64,000 nucleotides of DNA, taken from the NCBI GenBank assembly GCA_028868825.1, contig JAGWTU010000001.1:1-64000 (forward strand), in the 5' to 3' direction. Position 1 is the stretch's first letter. Each line of letters starts with the position of its first letter. The position numbers were made by a program, and so were the translations under genes. The notes beneath the pieces are model-generated. The model saw nothing but the letters and a program-made list of their open reading frames with translations, was not told the origin of the DNA and did no database searches. The DNA comes from Burkholderiales bacterium. GTDB taxonomy: Bacteria > Pseudomonadota > Gammaproteobacteria > Burkholderiales > Burkholderiaceae_C. Shown in pieces: positions 25,981 to 33,379 of the stretch.

Positions 25981-27033
25981 ATGACGACCCTGAGCCCCAT
26001 GCAACGCATCCTGCACCGTCCTGGACGGCCTGCTGGGCTGTTCTTGCCGATCGCGGCCGCGCTCTGGCTCGCGCTGTACCTTGCGCTGGGCCCCGTGTCC
26101 GAGGCCCTGGTGCGCATGCTGCCGGTCCGCCGCGGCAGCCCGCTGGGCGACGCCTTGCAGTTCTTCCTCTACGACACGCCCAAGGTGCTGCTGCTGTTGA
26201 CCGCCGTGGTCTTCGTGATGGGAATCATCAATTCGTACTTCACGCCCGAACGCACCCGCGCCATGCTGGCCGGCCGGAGCGAAGGGGTGGCCAACGTGAT
26301 GGCGGCGAGCCTTGGCATCGTGACGCCGTTCTGCTCATGCTCGGCCGTCCCGCTGTTCATCGGCTTCGTGCAAGCGGGCGTGCCGCTGGGCGTGACCTTC
26401 TCGTTCCTGATCTCCGCGCCGATGGTCAACGAGGTCGCGCTGGTGCTGCTGTTCGGCCTGTTCGGCTGGAAGGTCGCCCTGCTCTACATGGGCCTGGGCC
26501 TGACGGTCGCGATCCTGGCGGGCTGGGTGATCGGCCGCCTGAAGATGGAAGCCTACCTGGAGGACTGGGTACGCGAGATGCCGCGCCTGCAGGCCGCGGC
26601 CGGCGCTGGCGGCATCACGCCGGCCGAGCGCATCGAAGCGGGCCTGGCCAGCGTGCGCGAGATCGTCGGCAAGGTCTGGCCCTACATCCTGGCCGGCATC
26701 GCGGTCGGCTCGGCGATCCACGGCTGGGTACCGCAGGGTTTCATGGCGTCCTTCATGGGCAAGGACGCCTGGTGGTCGGTGCCGCTGGCGGTGCTGATCG
26801 GCGTGCCGATGTACACCAACGCCGCGGGCATCATCCCCATCGTGCAGGCGCTGCTGGCCAAGGGCGCCGCGCTGGGCACCGTGCTGGCGTTCATGATGAG
26901 CGTGATCGGACTGTCACTGCCGGAGATGGTCATCCTGCGCAAGGTACTCAAGCTGCGGCTGATCGCCACCTTTGCCGGCGTCGTCGCGGTCGGGATCCTG
27001 ATCGTCGGCTTCGTCTTCAACGCGGTGCTCTGA
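25981..27033 (+). CDS. Permease with CSCS motif (DUF318/ArsP, SO_0444-like metal efflux)
   Basis: 350 aa with eight or more membrane helices. The family motif 'SLGIVTPFCSCSAVPLFIGFVQAGVPLGVTFSFLISAPMVNEVAL' contains a Cys-Ser-Cys in a membrane helix. A second repeat near 265-300 (VLIGVPMYTNAAGIIPIVQALL) mirrors it. Members of this permease family export metals or organoarsenicals; the actual substrate is unknown. ATG 25981 follows GGAGACACGAAGCG. The downstream small thioredoxin is a frequent partner. Confidence 0.85.
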   Translation: MTTLSPMQRILHRPGRPAGLFLPIAAALWLALYLALGPVSEALVRMLPVRRGSPLGDALQFFLYDTPKVLLLLTAVVFVMGIINSYFTPERTRAMLAGRSEGVANVMAASLGIVTPFCSCSAVPLFIGFVQAGVPLGVTFSFLISAPMVNEVALVLLFGLFGWKVALLYMGLGLTVAILAGWVIGRLKMEAYLEDWVREMPRLQAAAGAGGITPAERIEAGLASVREIVGKVWPYILAGIAVGSAIHGWVPQGFMASFMGKDAWWSVPLAVLIGVPMYTNAAGIIPIVQALLAKGAALGTVLAFMMSVIGLSLPEMVILRKVLKLRLIATFAGVVAVGILIVGFVFNAVL

Positions 27034-27079
27034 AGCGGCGAAGGCGGTCGGGTGCATTTCACGGAGCAAGGAACGACAC

Positions 27080-27313
27080 ATGGACATCAAGGTACTGGGA
27101 TCGGGCTGCGCCAACTGCAGGAGCACGATCGCGCTGATCGAGCAGGTAGCCCGGGACAAGGGCGTGCCGGTGACGCTGAGCAAGGTCGAGGACATGCGCG
27201 AGATCGTCGGCTACGGCGTGATGAGCACGCCGGGCGTGGTGATCGACGGCAAGGTGGTGCACGCCGGGGGCGTTCCGACCCGGGAAAAGATCGAGCGGCT
27301 GCTGGCGCCTTGA
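27080..27313 (+). CDS. Small thioredoxin-family protein
   Basis: 77 aa with the redox motif Cys-Ala-Asn-Cys (GSGCANCRSTIALIEQVA) and a cis-Pro strand 'GVMSTPGVVIDGKVVHAGGVP'. This is the usual MTH895-like mini-thioredoxin form. These proteins commonly sit beside CSCS-motif permeases and may deliver thiols or metal. AAGGAACGACAC precedes the ATG. The gene is 46 bp after the permease and three bases before the next gene. Confidence 0.88.
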   Translation: MDIKVLGSGCANCRSTIALIEQVARDKGVPVTLSKVEDMREIVGYGVMSTPGVVIDGKVVHAGGVPTREKIERLLAP

Positions 27314-27316
27314 GGC

Positions 27317-28123
27317 ATGTGCGAACTCTTCGCCATGTCGGCGCGACATCCCAGCACGGTGCGGATGTCGCTGGAAGAATTCTCGCGCCACGGTGGCCTG
27401 TCCGGCGCCAACAAGGACGGCTGGGGGCTCGCGTGGTACGACGAGCGCGAGGTCTGCCTGATCAAGGAAGCCCTGCCTGCGGCGGAAAGCCATCAGGTAC
27501 GGTGCCTGCAGGACCGGCCTTTCGTCAGCCCCTTGGTCATCAGCCACGTGCGCAAGGCGACGCGCGGCGCGGTCGCTCGGCGCAATTGCCAGCCCTGCGT
27601 TCGCGAACTGGGCGGGGTCTGGCACACATTCGCGCACAACGGCGACCTGCCGGGGATTGAGGTACACGCACGGTCGCAGCGGCTGGGCTGCCGACCCGTC
27701 GGCGAGACCGATTCCGAGCAGGCGTTCTGCCTGCTGCTCGACCGGTTGCGCCCGCTGTGGAGCGGTGACGCGCCGCCTGCGCATGACGCCCGGTGGCATG
27801 CGGTCGAGGCCTTTGCTGGCGAGCTGCGAGAACTCGGGCCGGCGAACTTCCTCTACAGCGACGGCGACGCGCTGTTCGCGCATGCCGATCGACGCATCCA
27901 GAGTGATCGCACGATCCGGCCGCCCGGACTCTGGTGGCTGACGCGGCACTGCGCCGCGGGCGGCGAACTCACAGCCGACGGTCTACGCATCGAGGCGCGC
28001 GGCCAAGAACAGGAAGTGGTCTTGCTGGCCAGCGTCCCGCTGACTGCGGAGAACTGGCTGCCGCTGGCGCGGGGTGAGGTTTCGATGGCCCGGGCGGGTC
28101 GTCTGCAATCGCGGCCGGTGTGA
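27317..28123 (+). CDS. Class II glutamine amidotransferase (YafJ-like)
   Basis: 268 aa. The initiator Met is followed by Cys2, the Ntn-type nucleophile (MCELFAMSARHP). Family motifs include 'NKDGWGLAWYD', 'VISHVRKATRGAV', 'FAHNGDLPGI' and 'GETDSEQAFCLLLDRL'. YafJ-type proteins hydrolyse glutamine or gamma-glutamyl compounds; the acceptor is unknown. It starts three bases after the thioredoxin stop, so it is probably co-transcribed with permease and thioredoxin. Confidence 0.87.
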   Translation: MCELFAMSARHPSTVRMSLEEFSRHGGLSGANKDGWGLAWYDEREVCLIKEALPAAESHQVRCLQDRPFVSPLVISHVRKATRGAVARRNCQPCVRELGGVWHTFAHNGDLPGIEVHARSQRLGCRPVGETDSEQAFCLLLDRLRPLWSGDAPPAHDARWHAVEAFAGELRELGPANFLYSDGDALFAHADRRIQSDRTIRPPGLWWLTRHCAAGGELTADGLRIEARGQEQEVVLLASVPLTAENWLPLARGEVSMARAGRLQSRPV

Positions 28124-28307
28124 CCTCGCCGGGAGGGCAGATGCATCGCTTCCGTGCGGGCAGTCCTCTGGTGGAAGTTCACCGACCGTCACCTTGGTGC
28201 CCTTCGATGAGACATCGTCGGCGTCGGCAAGCTCGCCACTTTCGTGCGACTGCAGTACCACTTGCAGCCGCCCTTCGACCGGGCGCCGATCGCCCGGCCG
28301 AGCGACT

Positions 28308-28556
28308 GCTTGTGGCCGTCCAGAGTCACGCGTGGAAACACGGTCGAAGACTGCTGTCTGGCTCAGACCAGTCAGCCTGCGCCCCCGTTCCTCATGTCGA
28401 GGCTCCGGTGCGCATGTCAGGGGTCGCGACCATGGCGTACTGCTTGCTTGATTCCTGCCGACCCTCGACTTGGCCAACCCGAGCCGGGTGCGTACAGGCT
28501 ATGCCTGAAGTCTGAGCTGCACCGTTTGGTCACCCGAGGCCTCCGAGACCATACGG
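28308..28556 (+). repeat. 249-bp dispersed repeat, copy 1
   Basis: Matches 61761-62009 in the same orientation over 249 bp with no indel and roughly 7 % substitution. Shared blocks include GCTTGTGGCCGTCCAGAGTC, TGCTTGATTCCTGCCGACCC and GTCTGAGCTGCACCGTTTGG. In the other copy the right-hand 58 bp code for the C-terminus of the TOTE helicase on the minus strand; the same minus-strand reading (ending QTVQLRLQA) persists here without the gene. The right edge abuts the truncated PQQ gene. Confidence 0.85.
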
Positions 28557-28994
28557 GTTGGCTCGCCTGCGGTGGTGCGAGGCGCGGTGATCTTTGCGAC
28601 CTCGGACTCGAGCTTGATCCTTGCACTCGACGCTGCCAGCGGCAAGCCGCTGTGGAGGCAGCAGACGCGGGCCTACGTGTTCTCGTCGCCCGCGGTGGCC
28701 GGCGACACCGTGGGCGTCGGTGTGTTGAATGGCAGCCTGGAAGCGCGCGACCTCGCGACCGGCGACTTGCGCTGGGACTACCGCAGCGTAGCGTCGCTGG
28801 CCAACGAGGGCTGGGTGCTCGGCGCCGACCGCCATTTCAACGCCGGCTGGGTGTTCGCCTCGCCGTGGCGCGAGAAGGCGACCACGGCGATCGAGCGCCA
28901 GTTCGCGATCGGCGCGTTCTTCTCGTCTCCGCTGGTCGTGGACGGCGTGGTCTATGTCGGCAGCAGCGACGGCCGGATGCTTGCGCTCGAGTGA
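28557..28994 (+). pseudogene. 3' fragment of a PQQ-propeller (WD40-like) protein gene
   Basis: The frame opens exactly at the right edge of the 249-bp repeat with 'VGSPAVVRGAVIFATSDSSLILALDAASGKPLWRQQT', a typical beta-propeller repeat. It continues through 'YVFSSPAVAGDTVGVGVLNGSLEARDLATGDLRWDY' to 'SPLVVDGVVYVGSSDGRMLALE' and a TGA. Only about three blades remain, whereas whole proteins have six to eight. GTG 28572 could start translation, but a signal peptide is missing. The gene is best read as decapitated. Confidence 0.7.
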
Positions 28995-29034
28995 AGGCCA
29001 GGATTGAGCACGACCCGGCTCTCTTCGGGGCCAA

Positions 29035-30012
29035 TCAGAGTTCAGCCAGTCGCCCGATTTGATCCGCCGGCTCGGCGGCGCCGCTCGCGTCGGCCCGCAT
29101 CAGCAAACGTGCGATCGCCGCAGCAATGGGCTGGCCCGTTGCGGCCTCGTAGTATGTGAAGGCTGGCGATGGGTTGACTTCGAAGCAAAACCAGTGGTTG
29201 TCGGGCGTACGGCGCAGATCGATGCCGGCGACCTTCAGGCCCATGCCGGCGGCCATGCGAATGCAGCGTTGGGCGAGGCCCGATGGCAGGCGCGTTTCGG
29301 CCAGGGCCACGTCATAGCCGGACTTGGAGGCGTATCGGTAGTCGTTCGCTTCGCTCACAATCTCGGTGGCAAATACTGCCTCGCCCACAACATGCACCCG
29401 CACATCGGTGCCAGGCACCCATGCCTGGAACTGCGTCGGCACATGGGCGACGTCGTCCAGTCGGGCTAGGCCGTGGTCGTCCAGCATGTTGACAATGCTG
29501 CGCACGCCACTAACGCTTTTGTAGATCAGCCGACCATGCAGCGCCGCGAACTCGCGAACGGCTTCGGGTTCAGTGGTCACCAGGGTCGGCGGCACTTCAA
29601 AATCCATGGCCTGGATCAGTTGCAGCTGGTAGGGCTTAGCATGGTTGGCAGCCATAGCCGCTGGAGGGTTCACCACGCCGGATGGCGCCAGATCGGCCCA
29701 CTGGATCAGGGCCTGATCCACCTGTGCTGCCTGGTCCAGCGCCTGACGCTTAGTAATATCCCGCAACGCCAGGGCTTGGGATGTGGCATGGGGACGCAGA
29801 TAGAAGGCACCCACGGTATCGAAATCTAGACACTGACCAGGCTCCGGGCCCTTCAGCGTCAGATGGGCTCGGCCGGATCTCAGGCGCTGTCTCGCCTGGC
29901 ATCGTGAGGCTTCGCGTTGATCGATCAGTGCAAAGGCAGCGCCCTGCTGGCGCAGGCTGGCGGCTACCGCATCGAGCGGGCCATCCCCGGGGATGCCCCA
30001 GAGTGCGATCAT
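29035..30012 (-). CDS. ATP-grasp (RimK/MvdD-like) ligase
   Basis: 325 aa. The N-terminal pre-ATP-grasp part (1-115) ends 'SGVVNPPAAMAANHAKPYQLQLIQAMDFEVPPTLVTT'. ATP-grasp features follow: 'RLIYKSVSGVRSIV' (ATP-binding Lys), 'QAWVPGTDVRVHVVGEAVFATEI', 'YDVALAETRLP' and the metal site 'GIDLRRTPDNHWFCFEVNPSPAF' (Asp ... Glu-x-Asn). Relatives add amino acids to protein tails (RimK) or macrocyclise ribosomal peptides (graspetide ligases). ATGA overlap with the upstream gene, itself two bases from a kelch-protein gene, makes a three-gene operon. The target is unknown; the kelch protein is the obvious candidate. Confidence 0.8.
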   Translation of the reverse strand: MIALWGIPGDGPLDAVAASLRQQGAAFALIDQREASRCQARQRLRSGRAHLTLKGPEPGQCLDFDTVGAFYLRPHATSQALALRDITKRQALDQAAQVDQALIQWADLAPSGVVNPPAAMAANHAKPYQLQLIQAMDFEVPPTLVTTEPEAVREFAALHGRLIYKSVSGVRSIVNMLDDHGLARLDDVAHVPTQFQAWVPGTDVRVHVVGEAVFATEIVSEANDYRYASKSGYDVALAETRLPSGLAQRCIRMAAGMGLKVAGIDLRRTPDNHWFCFEVNPSPAFTYYEAATGQPIAAAIARLLMRADASGAAEPADQIGRLAEL

Positions 30013-30728
30013 GCGTCGGCCTCGGCCTGACGGACTAAAGCTTGGGGCCGCCTCGTTTGCGCGGGTGCCACGTCTGCGGAGCGTCCGCCGGCCAGCAAGG
30101 CATTCAGCACGAGCGTCCTGGCAGACTCGTCGGCGAGGCGTGGTTGAAGGTTCACCGAGGCCACCGCATCGCCCACAAACTGCAGCCCCAATAGTGCAGC
30201 ACCGGACTGATCTGCCAGCCGCCGCGCGGCGAGTAGCTGGGTCTGGTTGGCCGCGCCCAGGTGCTGCGCGCCGCACACCAGCAGGCTTTGTGACGGCACC
30301 CGATGGCGCGCACTGGCCCAGCGGACGCCGGCCCGAGCGGCGGCATGCTGCCATTGCAACGCCGACCAAGACGGCCCGCACAGCGAGGTAGCGGTTGGCC
30401 TGTTGATCACGATGCAGGGCAAGGCATGCAACCAGGCCACCAGGAAAGCGTTGATCTCGGCGCTGGCATACCCCCGGTCCTCCTCAGCAATCCAACGCAG
30501 CTCCTGCGCCACGACAGAAGGCCGCCGCACCAGCACCGCACGCAACTCGGCGGTGGGGTAGGACCGCCCCTCAGCCACGAACTGGTCGCGCCCGGGCCGG
30601 GAGAGATCGAATACCCAGCCCCGGCAGCTCAGGTCGCGGGCCGACACCAGCACCGCGTCGTGCGCCCGCCAAGCCTGGGTTAGCGCCAGCGCAGCGCCAT
30701 CTAGTTCGCTGGCCAGGATGGCGATCAA
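30009..30728 (-). CDS. Degenerate ATP-grasp-like partner protein
   Basis: 239 aa. The first half reads like a pre-ATP-grasp domain: 'ELRAVLVRRPSVVAQELRWIAEEDRGYASAEINAFLVAWLHALPCIVINRP' then 'CGPSWSALQWQHAAARAGV'. The expected ATP-binding Lys strand and Glu-x-Asn metal site are missing. The tail 'GLQFVGDAVASVNLQPRLADESARTLVLNALL' resembles the end of the fold. It may be a regulatory or substrate-binding subunit for the active ATP-grasp enzyme that overlaps it. No exact family assigned. Confidence 0.55.
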   Translation of the reverse strand: MIAILASELDGAALALTQAWRAHDAVLVSARDLSCRGWVFDLSRPGRDQFVAEGRSYPTAELRAVLVRRPSVVAQELRWIAEEDRGYASAEINAFLVAWLHALPCIVINRPTATSLCGPSWSALQWQHAAARAGVRWASARHRVPSQSLLVCGAQHLGAANQTQLLAARRLADQSGAALLGLQFVGDAVASVNLQPRLADESARTLVLNALLAGGRSADVAPAQTRRPQALVRQAEADA

Positions 30729-30730
30729 CT

Positions 30731-32578
30731 CTATGCCCTGCGTTTGCCGCGGCCAGCGGCCTTCTTGCCCTTCGCCGCAGGTTTGTCGTCGCCTTCGTCC
30801 TTTTCGACACGCGGCAGGATGCGCTTGGGGTCGGGCGCTTGGCGTTCTGGCTGCGCCAGGGGACCTTGGGGCTTGGCCTCGGGCACCAGGCCGCCCACAT
30901 CAGGCCGCTCGTTCTTGCCGATGAAGCTTCGCAGGTGGCGTACCTCGGTCTCCAACTGGTCACTGCGGTCGGCCAGCGACTTCACCACGTCGGACCAATC
31001 GCCATCGCCAAAGACCTGGCTCAGGTCGGTTTCACTGATCTTGCGCAGGTCCTCGAAGACCAACTTGAAGCCGTCGTGTTCAACCTTGACCAGTTCCTTG
31101 GTCTCTTTGATCTCGATCTTGATTTCCTTCCAGCGCTTGTGGGTCACCGACACCGCTACGCAGTTGGCCGACTCAATGCCATTGGCTACGACGCACAGTC
31201 GATAGCTGCCCAGCGAGATGCCCGCTGGCACCGTGAACTGGGTGGTGTGCACCACGGCGCCAGTGTTCAAACCCATGGTGGAGTGGTCGTGGGTGCGGCA
31301 ATAGACGACATTGCCGTTGCTGGTGTTCGTCAAACGAACCAGCGGGTAGTTTGTGCCCATGGCACCTTCGTCGCCATAGATCACTGCCTGAGACAGGCCA
31401 TTGAGTTGGCGACCCTTGAGGGTGTAGGTGCCACCGGGCAGCAAGGCATCGGGCACCGCGGTGATGGTGGGCCGCCACACCGGATCGGGGGCCAAATCGG
31501 GGGTGTAGATAGCAACGGTACTGCTGTTGTTCGAGTGCAGCACCTCACCGCTGGGCAGCAGCATCAGGCGCGAGCTGTAGGGGTTGCCGCCGCTGTTAGT
31601 CGGGGCTGTCACCTCGGCCATGGTGTTGGTCGATGGATCGTATTCGTAGAAATGTACCGGCGCGCCCCAGAACGCACTGGTGTTGCTGGCCGCGGTCGGA
31701 TCGCAGGGCGCCACCAGGCACAGCACCTTGCCATTTGGGAGCAAAGCGGCCGGTGCGTCCTTGGCGCCAGTGATGCGGCCAGCGGTGATCACCGGGAAAT
31801 CCGGCCCGGCGGCCCAGGCGCCCAACTGGTTGGAGATGGCAGGCGGCGTGTACAACGCAGTATGGTTCGTGGCGCCGATGCAGAACACCCGACCATCGGG
31901 CAGCAAGATGGCAGCGCCCACCTCGTCGGAGGCCGCATCCACCAGTGTGACCGGCGTATTGCCGGCGCTGACCCAGGCATTGGCGGCTGGAATGTACTTC
32001 TCGGTACGGGGCCGGTTGTCGCACTCGATGGCCAGCACGCTCTGATCGGGCAATATCACCCAGGTCTCTTCGGTACCGCGCGCATCGTCCTTCGTGGCAG
32101 CGGCGCTCCAACTATTGGCCACCGGATCGTAAAGTGCGCTCCGACGTCCATAAATATCACCCAACAACACCCGACCGTCTGCCAGCACCGCCGAGGGCGC
32201 ATCGCCGATATTGGCCCAACCCGTTGGAGCGCTGATGGCGGTCCAGGCATTGGTCACCGGGTTGTAGATGGCGGCGGTGTTGACTTCGCTAGCGGTGGCG
32301 GTCCCGTCGTATTCCCCGCCGGCAATGAACACGCGGCCGTCACGAAGCAGTGAGCAGGCAAAGTACAGCGGGGCCCAGGTGCTGTCGGCCACGGCAGACC
32401 AAGTACCGTTGCGGTAGCTGCCCGTGGCATCCGGCACCAGCCGCCACCAGTGTCGGGTTGCGGTGACGTTGCCCGAATTGGGCTCGTCGTGGCACAGCAC
32501 GGATCCATCTGTGAGCAGCAGCATGGTGCCCACCGAGAAGGAGGGCGTGTTGTTCAATGTGGTCCAGGTTCCGGCCAT
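30731..32578 (-). CDS. Kelch/galactose-oxidase-like propeller protein with charged C-terminal tail
   Basis: 615 aa, ATG 32578 after GGGAGG. Residues 1-360 form a kelch-type beta-propeller ('LLTDGSVLCHDEPNSGN', 'LLRDGRVFIAGGEYDG', 'VLADGRVLLGDIYG', 'LLPDGRVFCIGATNH', 'LLPNGKVLCLVAPCD', 'LLPSGEVLHSNNSS'). Residues about 365-485 form a galactose-oxidase-like E-set domain ('TITAVPDALLPGGTYTLKGRQLNGLSQAVIYGDE'). The rest is a helical region and a Lys/Arg-rich tail. There is no signal peptide, and no Tyr-Cys cofactor pair could be identified with certainty. The acidic/basic tail is a plausible substrate for the neighbouring ATP-grasp ligase. Confidence 0.7.
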   Translation of the reverse strand: MAGTWTTLNNTPSFSVGTMLLLTDGSVLCHDEPNSGNVTATRHWWRLVPDATGSYRNGTWSAVADSTWAPLYFACSLLRDGRVFIAGGEYDGTATASEVNTAAIYNPVTNAWTAISAPTGWANIGDAPSAVLADGRVLLGDIYGRRSALYDPVANSWSAAATKDDARGTEETWVILPDQSVLAIECDNRPRTEKYIPAANAWVSAGNTPVTLVDAASDEVGAAILLPDGRVFCIGATNHTALYTPPAISNQLGAWAAGPDFPVITAGRITGAKDAPAALLPNGKVLCLVAPCDPTAASNTSAFWGAPVHFYEYDPSTNTMAEVTAPTNSGGNPYSSRLMLLPSGEVLHSNNSSTVAIYTPDLAPDPVWRPTITAVPDALLPGGTYTLKGRQLNGLSQAVIYGDEGAMGTNYPLVRLTNTSNGNVVYCRTHDHSTMGLNTGAVVHTTQFTVPAGISLGSYRLCVVANGIESANCVAVSVTHKRWKEIKIEIKETKELVKVEHDGFKLVFEDLRKISETDLSQVFGDGDWSDVVKSLADRSDQLETEVRHLRSFIGKNERPDVGGLVPEAKPQGPLAQPERQAPDPKRILPRVEKDEGDDKPAAKGKKAAGRGKRRA

Positions 32579-33379
32579 GGTAGTTGCCTCCCAAATCCAG
32601 CACAAACGCGTGCAGATGAGGCGAGGACGCTACGCCGTTGACGCGGAGATTGAATCCCCACATTGAAGTAACGCGCACCCGGTATTCGGCACTATCTTGC
32701 CTGGCTGGTCTGCGCCCGTGCTTCGGTGCAGGTCATGCCTCTGCACATAGTGCGAATCCGCAGCTCCGAAGTGCTGTGATTCGCGCTACTACGCGTGCCA
32801 CGCCTGGCCGCCAGTTGACGCAGCACACACGCTGAGGGCTTGCCTCTCAGGTGCTGCAGGCAATTGCACCACTGACCGTGGAAGGCGATCAGTATTCAAA
32901 CTAGGGGGGTGCTTCGGGAACCGCTTGACTAATTTGGTTCGACCCAGCACTGTAGGTAACAAGGTGTTCTCGTTGAAGACGTGGATTCATAGCTAGAGCG
33001 ACTCACGCGATATCTTGCAACCAAGAAGAACCAATTGGAGGAGCCATGTGGAACGGCCATTGTCGCTGCCTCTTTCGTAATTCTGTACCGCGTCCACCTG
33101 ATCTGTCTTGCAGCTATGCCTTGTCGCTGCGGCATCAACCTCGAAGCGTCGATGCGATCTAACAGGCCATTGCGGTATTAATCGACATCGACGGTCGCGT
33201 CGGCGAGCATGTTGATGTCGATCGTCATTGCGTGCGCGTCCAATACGACGAGCCTAAAGCTACGGCCATAGCCTATCCATGACCATGAAACTGGTGGAAT
33301 TTATCCCAGCCAGGCCGCACGCCCGGGACTACTCGGAGCCTGAAAAAACTAAGCAGGAAGTCGACGAAAGGGGATCGCT
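32579..33379. other. Intergenic region at the left edge of the patatin module
   Basis: About 800 bp with no convincing gene. It holds the divergent start region for the kelch operon and the lipoprotein gene, and one copy of a 14-bp sequence (TCAAACTAGGGGGG, 32896-32909) that recurs at 39071-39084. The DNA is AT-richer than average from about 32900 on. Confidence 0.4.
32896..32909 (+). repeat. 14-bp direct repeat, left copy
   Basis: TCAAACTAGGGGGG occurs here and, identically and in the same orientation, at 39071-39084. The two copies bracket the lipoprotein and both patatin genes. They may be insertion-site remnants or shared regulatory motifs. Confidence 0.5.

Noticed and set aside
30839-32353. 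504-codon plus-strand open frame
   Set aside because: Antisense to the kelch protein gene; no SD or family match.
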